64,000 nt of DNA, taken from positions 3,596,001-3,660,000 of the forward strand of contig SPDT01000001.1 of assembly GCA_008477525.1 (NCBI GenBank), given 5' to 3'. Below the pieces are notes generated by a model. That model was given only the letters and a program-made list of their open reading frames with translations. It was not told the origin of the DNA and ran no database searches. Source of the DNA: Hypomyces perniciosus (Eukaryota > Ascomycota > Sordariomycetes > Hypocreales > Hypocreaceae). A program made the translations under genes and the position numbers. Shown here piece after piece: positions 57,060-64,000 of the stretch (positions are counted from its first letter, which is position 1; the number at the start of each line of letters is the position of its first letter).

Positions 57060-59178
57060 GATGGTGAAGTCGGTGGATGGAGGATCTGGTTGGTCTTATG
57101 ACGGTTGAACGTGGAAAAGAGTTGAAACTCTGGTGCAATGAGGGGAGAGTTGGCAGGGTAGCTTCGTGCCCTAGAGAGAAGTTGAGAGTAGACAGACGTC
57201 GATGCGTTGCGCGGAAACACAAGTTGACTGGTGTGTGTGATGAGGGAAAGGAGAAAAGGGGAGCCAAGTCGGCGTGCGATTTCTTGAAATATTTTTTTGA
57301 ACGTTGTGCTGGGGAAGGGCCGTGCAAGGGGGGGTGGTACAAGTGGCACAGGTGTATTCCAGGCTCTAGAGCAGGTACCCTATCACCCTGCAGGTACAAT
57401 GAGGGAGGAGGGGAAGGAGCCGGTGAACAGTGGCGCAGACGGTGCAAGAGCCTTGGACGCGGCACAGTCAGATGAGGTATTCCCCAGTTTGAAGGTACCA
57501 ATTAGTGTGGCATTGCAGTACGAGGGGGCAATGTACCTTTTGCACCCCTGGGAGTTCATTCGAGGAGGGAGCACAGCTGTTTCCGAGCCCAATACGGAGT
57601 AATGAGGAGAGCATCCATTCATCATCGCCCAAGCTGTTACAATAATAGCACTTGATCTGATTTGAGCGATTCGCACGAGGAGAAAGCAGTGGTTCGTGGG
57701 AAATCCACATTTGGCAAGCAATGGCGAGGTCCAAGGAGCGTACGGAGTACCTGCCTCGCATTCAGGACCTCTCGAAAGTAGAAGTAGTAAACCGCACCTG
57801 CTTAGGTAGTATTGATGACGGCAGCTATTGCGGAAACACATTCTCCGTACTCAACCTAAGGTATGAAGGACTTACTACTACTTACCTACCTAGGTAGTAG
57901 TACTACGACTAGGCAGGGCAGTCAAGCGACCTCCTATGTCCATAGTACGGAGTATCAAGTATGAAGATGAAGCCATCAGGCGTGATTGCATTCTCGTATT
58001 CAAATAGCGAAAATGATCACGAAAGCCGCAGTTGCCAAGTCCAAAAACTAATGGACCTGTAGCTGTGAGGAGTGGTGGTACAACAGGTTGACTGTACATG
58101 ATTCGGGCGTCCATTGTATCATTTCTCAAATGGATACACCACTTAGTAAGTCGATCCTTGTCTCACCTACATCGGCGCACAGTACGGAGTACGCGATAAT
58201 CCCTCCATTACGAATGGTCATACAAACGCTGAGACTGAAAATAAGCGATCGCCATCTTGCATCTTATAATGGCTTTTCTGGCGCACTTGTGTAACCGTAC
58301 AAATAGTAGAGGATGATGCTGCAACCTATCTTGACGTCGAAGAGTATTTCAATAGCTCCTCTATATCTATGCTCCTCTCATCTCTGGATCCACCTAACAA
58401 AAGTGGACAACGTGGCTCGGACCAAAACCGAATACCGTCATCCTGGGATTCGCCTCTGTGAGTCTCTCGCTTAAATCTCTACTAGGCTGTTTCGAATTCT
58501 CGCTGTTGGCGCATGGTCAGAGCTCTCTGATATTGTTATCTGGTTGTAGTACGAGTACGAAGTAGTATTACGAATTCCTGCAAAACACAAATGTCAGTTT
58601 GCTTCCGTCACTTTTCGTGTCCTCTTCGTCAACTCAACCATGGCTGGCGTCTAGCGTCCCACTCAAGCCACAAGCCATTCCCCAGATTTGATCATCCACG
58701 AAACTGGTTGGCATTTATTACTCGTCACAAGGACAACTAGGGCGATAGGCCATGCCATCAGTCATGCCTTATCGCTTGATGACATTACAAAGTCGCATGG
58801 GCAACCATTTGTATCTTCGGACAATCTGACACGTGGTTTGTCGAGAAGGATTGCCTCCACAAGATGCGGAGCCGCAATGTGATCTGATCTGATAAAAAGC
58901 GGCCAACGTTGAATTCGAGATCCCGCCTCGGATGCGACTCCACCGGTGCCGTCTTCCCCCGGCATCGGACGCTCGGAGATATTTTCCATCTTTTGCGACT
59001 CTGAACACCGAACCGACTCGAACCTCTGTGAGCGGCTCAGCGCCTCTGCTTCTCACAAAGTCATTTCCGTCGCATTTTACAGGGCAGCACTTCGTACATG
59101 GATTTAGTGCTGCTTCGTTCCGCATAACGAGAACACAATTGAATTCGGGGCGTCCAATGCCTGCCTGCCGTTGTCGCC
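57060..59178. other. long intergenic stretch between the RRM gene and tah18
   Basis: 2.1 kb with TACGGAGTA-type motifs (57592-57601, 57738-57750, 57945-57955, 58178-58190) and a short palindromic stretch around CTACCTAGGTAG near 57885-57900. It is the divergent promoter region of two genes; ORFs inside do not resemble known proteins. Confidence 0.55.
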
Positions 59179-61253
59179 ATGTCCAGTCTAGAGAGAAGCA
59201 TCCTTGTCCTATACGGCTCGGAAACGGGAAATGCCCAGGACATGGCTGAAGAGCTCGGCCGGTTATGCCAGAGACTCCATTTCAACAGCCATGTTGACGA
59301 GCTTGATGCGATTGAACTCGTGCGTTTTTGAATTCTCATTTTTTGACATCGTGATTCCGCCAGCTGACAAAAGCCATGATATGTGTTCGCCGCATAGAGT
59401 GCTCTTTTGCAGCACCAACTCGTCATCTTTGTCATTTCAACAACTGGACAAGGCGACATGCCACACAACTCACTTCTGTTTTGGAGGAAACTGCTGCGCA
59501 AGAAGCTCCCAGCTGGCTGCCTCAGTCGGCTGAAGTATACTTGCTTTGGCCTTGGGGATAGCACATATCTCAAGTATGCCCTACAGTATCCCGCGATAGA
59601 TGATTTGGACCTGTCCCACTAACTTGGATTTCACCCTGATAGATTCAACTGGGCAGCGAGGAAGCTTATCCGTCGTTTGGAACAACTCGGCGCTTCGGCA
59701 TTTATGGACGCATTTGAAGCGGATGAGCAGTTCCCAGATGGGTGAGTTTCCACCCCAAAATATGATGTCTTGCCTGCTTCCTGCTCACTAGTAGTTTGCA
59801 AGTGTCGATGGGAGTTTCGTGCGATGGGCTGAGGATCTCCGAAAGCACCTCTTAGAACACTACCCTCACCCGGCTGGCCTCGAGCCCATACCTGACAATG
59901 TCATCCTCCCTCCACGATGGTCATTGGAGCCAGCTTTGAGGGAACTTGAGGAAGATGGCACCGAAGATGTAAACCTATCGCGTCTTAGTTTGAGTGATGC
60001 AAACGCTCAACCAACGACACCCAATGCCCCTCCCCCTGATCTTCTTCCCATACCGGATGGCTGGACGGCAACCTTGGTAGACAACGAGCGGGTGACACCG
60101 AATACCCACTGGCAAGACGTTCGTCTTGTATCTTTCGACATCCCGACTCGCCACCCCGATCAGAAGCTTCAATGCGTTCCAGGAGACTGTCTCACCATCT
60201 ACCCCAAAAACTTCCCCCAGGACGTCCAGAAGCTAATCACCCTCATGGACTGGGACGGCATTGCCGATCGTCCTCTCAACATCTCCCTCTGCGGTCCACT
60301 TCCACGCAATCTCTTCGTCCCAGCATCATGTACCCTTCGCGACCTGCTTCTCAACAACATCGACATCACAGCCATCCCACGCCGATCCTTCCTCAAGAAC
60401 ATGTCATACTTCTCTACAGACGAATACCATTGCGAGCGCCTGCTCGAGTTCAATATGACAGAGTACTTGGATGAGTACTTTGACTACGCCACCCGCTCTC
60501 GCCGTAGCATCATCGAAGTCCTCGATGAATTCACATCCGTCAAAATCCCCGCCGGGCGCCTCCTTGATGTCTTCCCCCTGATCCGTGGCCGGGACTTTAG
60601 CATCGCCAACGGCGGCAGTCACCTAAATCACCCATCCAAAGACGACACTAGGAGAGTTGATCTCCTCGTTGCCCTGGTCAAGTACCGCACTGTCCTGCGT
60701 AAACCTCGCGAGGGCCTTTGCTCCCGCTACCTCGCCAATCTTGCTCCTGGATCTGCTCTCCGCGTCACGCACAAGCCTGTCCTCTCGCCTATCCATGGCG
60801 CAGCTAACGCGCAGCGACCACTCATAGCCATGGCCACGGGCACGGGCATCGCCCCCGTGCGATGCCTCGTCCACGAGCGGCTCACGCATCCATCCCCCGG
60901 GCCCATGCTCATATTCTTCGGTAACCGAAATCGCACGGTTGACTACTTCTTCGAGGACGACTGGCGCGCTCTGTCCGAGGCAGCTGAGAAGAAAAAACAC
61001 ACAAATACTAGTCTTCCCAGCCTTCTCGCGAGACCAGCATGAGAAGGTCTACGTCCAAGATTTGGTGCGTGGTGAGGCACCAAGGCTAGAGGAGCTGATA
61101 CCTCAAAAGGCCATCTTCGCTGTATGTGGCGGATCGAGTAAGATGGCTGATTCGTGTAAACGTGCCGTCTTTGATCCTTTCACTGAAGGCGGTGATGAGG
61201 AGACTCGAAAGGAGATTCTGGCATCTGTGATTTGGTGGCAGGAAATCTGGTAA
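59179..61253 (+). pseudogene. tah18: NADPH-dependent diflavin oxidoreductase (Tah18) with an apparent frameshift
   Basis: Diflavin reductase that passes electrons from NADPH through FAD and FMN to Dre2 in cytosolic Fe-S protein assembly. Exons 59179-59319, 59413-59573, 59643-59741 and 59803 onward join in phase. The FMN domain has ILVLYGSETGNAQDMAEELG and VISTTGQGDMP, then LKYTCFGLGDSTY. The FAD part has RGRDFSIANGGS and the NADPH part has ATGTGIAPVRCLV and FFGNRNRTVDYFFEDDW. The frame then closes early at 61042. One base fewer in the A6 run at 60992-60997 restores QILVFPAFSRDQHEKVYVQD and the family C-terminus ending WWQEIW at 61253. No intron fixes it without losing conserved motifs. Since the rest is intact, it may be a sequencing error or a very recent lesion rather than an old pseudogene. 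Confidence 0.85.
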
Positions 61254-61889
61254 AAGAGGGAATATTACTAGACGGGAAACCATCCAAGTGTACGGCATTT
61301 AAGCGGGGACAGGTTGTATTCTGCGATAGATGTTGCGTATAGACAAAAGGGTCTAATAGTAAGCGGCGTATCATGCGATGCAAGCACAAGCTACAAGGGG
61401 TTAAAGCGTCATTGTATCGTGAATCGCACATGAAATGCTCGTTCATATCATTGTTGTATTTTTGCCTTTTCTGTCTATCCATACACATACATAAAGAACT
61501 CATAGGTATGTAACCGTCGTGATGGTGTCTGAAGCCTTGGGAAACTTCCCTCCGTGCCTCATAGACTATCATGTTGAAACCACTGATAACACTACCATTT
61601 AGATAATTCCCTCCATCCCAAATTTTCCATCCTGTAGCCCCGGTTGCCCCAATCAGCCGTCTATATCAACCAGCTGTATGTTGTGCATTAACAGCAGACA
61701 GAATACAAAATATCAGCAATAAATGGCGGCACAGATCCCCCTGAATAACACCCGGTACTAATGTGGACATCCAATCCATTCAGGAAATATCAATACCCCC
61801 ATACAGTATTCCATATCGCCGAAACTCCAATGCTAATACCACCTCAGAATCGATGAAGAAAAAGAAATTGTCCAAGAGCGTAGACATCT
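61254..61889. other. convergent 3' flanks
   Basis: 3' flanks of tah18 and the pepsin-like gene; nothing recognised. Confidence 0.6.
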
Positions 61890-64000
61890 TCATCGGTCGT
61901 CCTCCCAACTATACCGCTTCTCCGCCAGCTGGGGGATGTGGACAAGATCATTCCCGTCTATCCTCTCTGCATTCTTCAAGGCGTCTACCTTATTCACTCG
62001 ACTTGGTTGTTGCTGTATGAGTCCCACATCTTGTGTTTGCATGGAATGTGACTGATACAGGCGGCTTGCTGTTCCGAACTCCGTCCCATTCGTTCGAATC
62101 ATGGAGAGAGTAGCCTGTCGTGACATTTCTTCCATTACCCGCTCCTCTTCTTCCGTATAGTTGCTTCCCAGACTTTGTTCTGAAGGGCGGGATTTAGCAT
62201 TAAACTGGGGCGTAAAGCTACTTCGGCTCTCCCGGCTTGCAGCATACGCCATCATGATACTTTGGCGAAGGGACTGAAGCTGTTCGGGCAGCGGTCCCAC
62301 GCAGACGATATTTGTTGGGTCGATGGGGTTCCTTTGAATTGATATGGACGGCGTTTGTAGTGCCGTAGTGTTGGAATGCGTCGGCTCTCGAGATTCATCG
62401 CTTGATGATGAGATCGGATGAGAGCCAGACGGCCCGTCATGACCGCATGAGTCGCCGGATGAGGACCCTGGTGGTACGGAAGTTGTTATCGGTGACGGTA
62501 TCTCGCCAGAGTGGCTGCTGGAATCTGTGCGAGGAGAAATTGGCGAGGGAAGCGTCTTGGGCAGCGAATTTGTGCCGGGAGAAGATTTGATAGGGGGGAT
62601 TGAAATCGGATCTATACGAAGTAGACCAGAGTGGACAGGACCAGCGTCGTGCAGGATCGCCTTCTCTGGAGGCAACAAGACACCGTTCCTAGGTGGGCTG
62701 TACTCGGGCACTGGGCCCCGAAGCTGCCGGTCGAGCTTCCGCCTGGCTATATCATATGCACTCAGATGCTGGGTTTCATTTGTTCCCAATACCGTCTCGT
62801 CAAAACTAGAGCCATCGTCGCCTCGATCACCTGCGTCGAGCTCGACCGGGGCGATTGGTGCCGGAAGCTCGTATATCTCAGAATCTGGCGCCTCATATGG
62901 GTGAGCCATGACCTTCTCAGACTCTGTCACGGTTGTTGGAGATCGTTTCCGCCTTGAAATCTTGGAAAATATCCGTGATATGGGTGTCCTCGGAGTTTCT
63001 GGAGCAAGTATCGAAGCAGAGTCTTTTGTCTGAAGGGTGGCTTCAGCCTTTTCATGCCGATTCTTTCTCCGACGGCAAAAGTACCAGACGCTGAGCAGAC
63101 ATGCCAAGCACAAGATGATTATCCCAGCCGCAATTCCAACCATCTGTCCAATACCAAGTTTCCCGTCACCGTTGCTGGGTCCTGGAGGAGGAGGGTATGG
63201 ACTATTATTCGGTTGTTTGATTGGTATGAGCCTGGCGTCGGCTGTAGGCTTCCTGGGAAATCTGGCCTGATGAATCGAAAAGACGGCTTCATCATATTTC
63301 GTAATGATGTACGACTCTTGTAAGAAGGACCGGCCGATAATAATTGACGAGTTGCTGGGGGATTTCTTCAATGAAAAATATGGCACGGCAGGGTCACCGT
63401 ACATGATGACTTGGTTCATGAAGGGGTATTGTAACAAGCTGATGAATGCTTTCATAGGCACGGTAATGTTGATTAGGCCAGGTACATCCAGAGGTAGGCC
63501 AAAATTATCGTGGTTGTCAAAACTTGACATACTGAAAGTGAAGGTGGATGAGTCTGATGATGTGTAGCTGTTATACTGGTCGTTGGTAAGGGTATACAGG
63601 CCAAATGTGCTGTTATATGTCAAGTTTAATGCTTGGGCAAACTGATCACACACTTCTTCGGGTAGCCACAGATATGGAGTCGTGCTGTCAATGAGGGCAA
63701 TGAAGGAGTTGTTCCAGCTAGAGAGTATGTTTGTCGCAGAATTCCAGTGTCTTGGCTGGGTTCCGTTCCCGCTTGCAGTAACCTCTATGCCCCGGACGAG
63801 AGCGCGTGGCATATTATCCTGCTGAGTGAGAGTGAAGTCGGTGTTGTGCGGTACATATCTCGCTATGTCAGAGCCGCCAAGAGTAATGGACACAGGCATG
63901 TTCCCTACACACAAAAATCAGCATGGTCTGTCCCTATGGGGGAAAAGAGAAGATCTAGATAGCGAAGCGTACGGTAAGATGCGCCAGCAGTGTAACCATA
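61890..64000 (-). CDS. membrane-anchored pepsin-like aspartic protease family protein, 5' end outside the window
   Basis: C-terminal part of a pepsin-fold (A1-like) protein with a membrane anchor. An exon fragment at the window end (63973-64000, YGYTAGASYR) joins across an intron to NMPVSITLGGSDIARYVPHN in phase. The second lobe has FIALIDSTTPYLWLPEEVCD, which places Asp-Ser-Thr where active pepsins have Asp-Thr-Gly or Asp-Ser-Gly. SSIIIGRSFLQESYIITKYD matches the C-terminal beta-sheet. A helix, MVGIAAGIIILCLACLLSVW, is followed by CRRRKNRHEK and a cytosolic Ser/Pro-rich tail of about 400 residues. The large tail suggests a sensor-like or scaffold protein. The first lobe, with the first catalytic Asp, is out of the window. 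Confidence 0.85.

Noticed and set aside
57870..57910. Palindromic CTACCTAGGTAG area considered as a mobile-element end
   Set aside because: The arms are short, made of simple TAC/TAG repeats, and have no flanking target-site duplication that I can see.
1..64000. CRISPR arrays, tRNA or rRNA genes, complete transposons
   Set aside because: No spaced direct-repeat arrays, no cloverleaf with A and B boxes that I could confirm, and no transposase or reverse transcriptase frames were seen. A covariance-model scan would be needed to exclude small RNAs.

Overview
This window is nuclear DNA of a filamentous ascomycete (Pezizomycotina), most likely a eurotiomycete. The evidence is compact genes with many 45-70 nt introns (GTRNGY donors, CTRAC-like branch points), fungus-specific orthologues (CnxE gephyrin-type fusion, NTE1, EglC, arginine attenuator peptide) and the TACGGAGTAC-type repeats common in eurotialean intergenic DNA. 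It is a housekeeping region with no sign of a secondary-metabolite cluster, a transposase or integrated viral genes. No tRNA or rRNA was recognised. The species cannot be fixed from the sequence alone.

Layout. 1-9.1 kb: 3' part of the U2 snRNP A' gene lea1, a Dpb3/CHRAC-type histone-fold protein, a CLC chloride transporter, a TMEM42-like membrane protein, TFIIA small subunit toa2, and V-ATPase c'' subunit vma16. 9.4-19.1 kb: molybdenum-cofactor enzyme cnxE, RNase P/MRP subunit pop5, GTPase gpn2, and the large lysophospholipase nte1. 19.5-28.8 kb: a BTB protein, a small Asn/His-rich protein, a PLP-dependent aromatic amino acid decarboxylase-like enzyme, a TM9/EMP70 protein and an arrestin-like protein. 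28.8-40.8 kb is looser: a ZIP (Yke4-type) zinc transporter, two uncharacterised multi-exon genes, the GPI-anchored GH17 glucanase eglC and long gene-free stretches with simple repeats. 40.8-64 kb: tsc1 (hamartin), a DJ-1/PfpI-like protein lacking the nucleophile Cys, an Acinus-like SAP protein, cpaA with its upstream arginine attenuator peptide, ETF-beta, an ArfGAP, a two-RRM RGG protein, the diflavin reductase tah18 with an apparent frameshift, and the 3' part of a membrane-anchored pepsin-like protein.

The genes do not form one pathway. Several are divergent pairs with short shared promoters (toa2/vma16, cnxE/pop5, gpn2/nte1). The points most worth a second look are the attenuator peptide split over three exons, a perfect 33-bp inverted repeat with a 2-nt loop upstream of the zinc transporter, the A6 frameshift in tah18, the Cys-to-Ser change in the DJ-1-like protein, and a neighbouring pair of uncharacterised genes. 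Exon joins given here were worked out by eye from splice consensus and reading phase. For most multi-exon genes I checked that the summed exon lengths are divisible by three.
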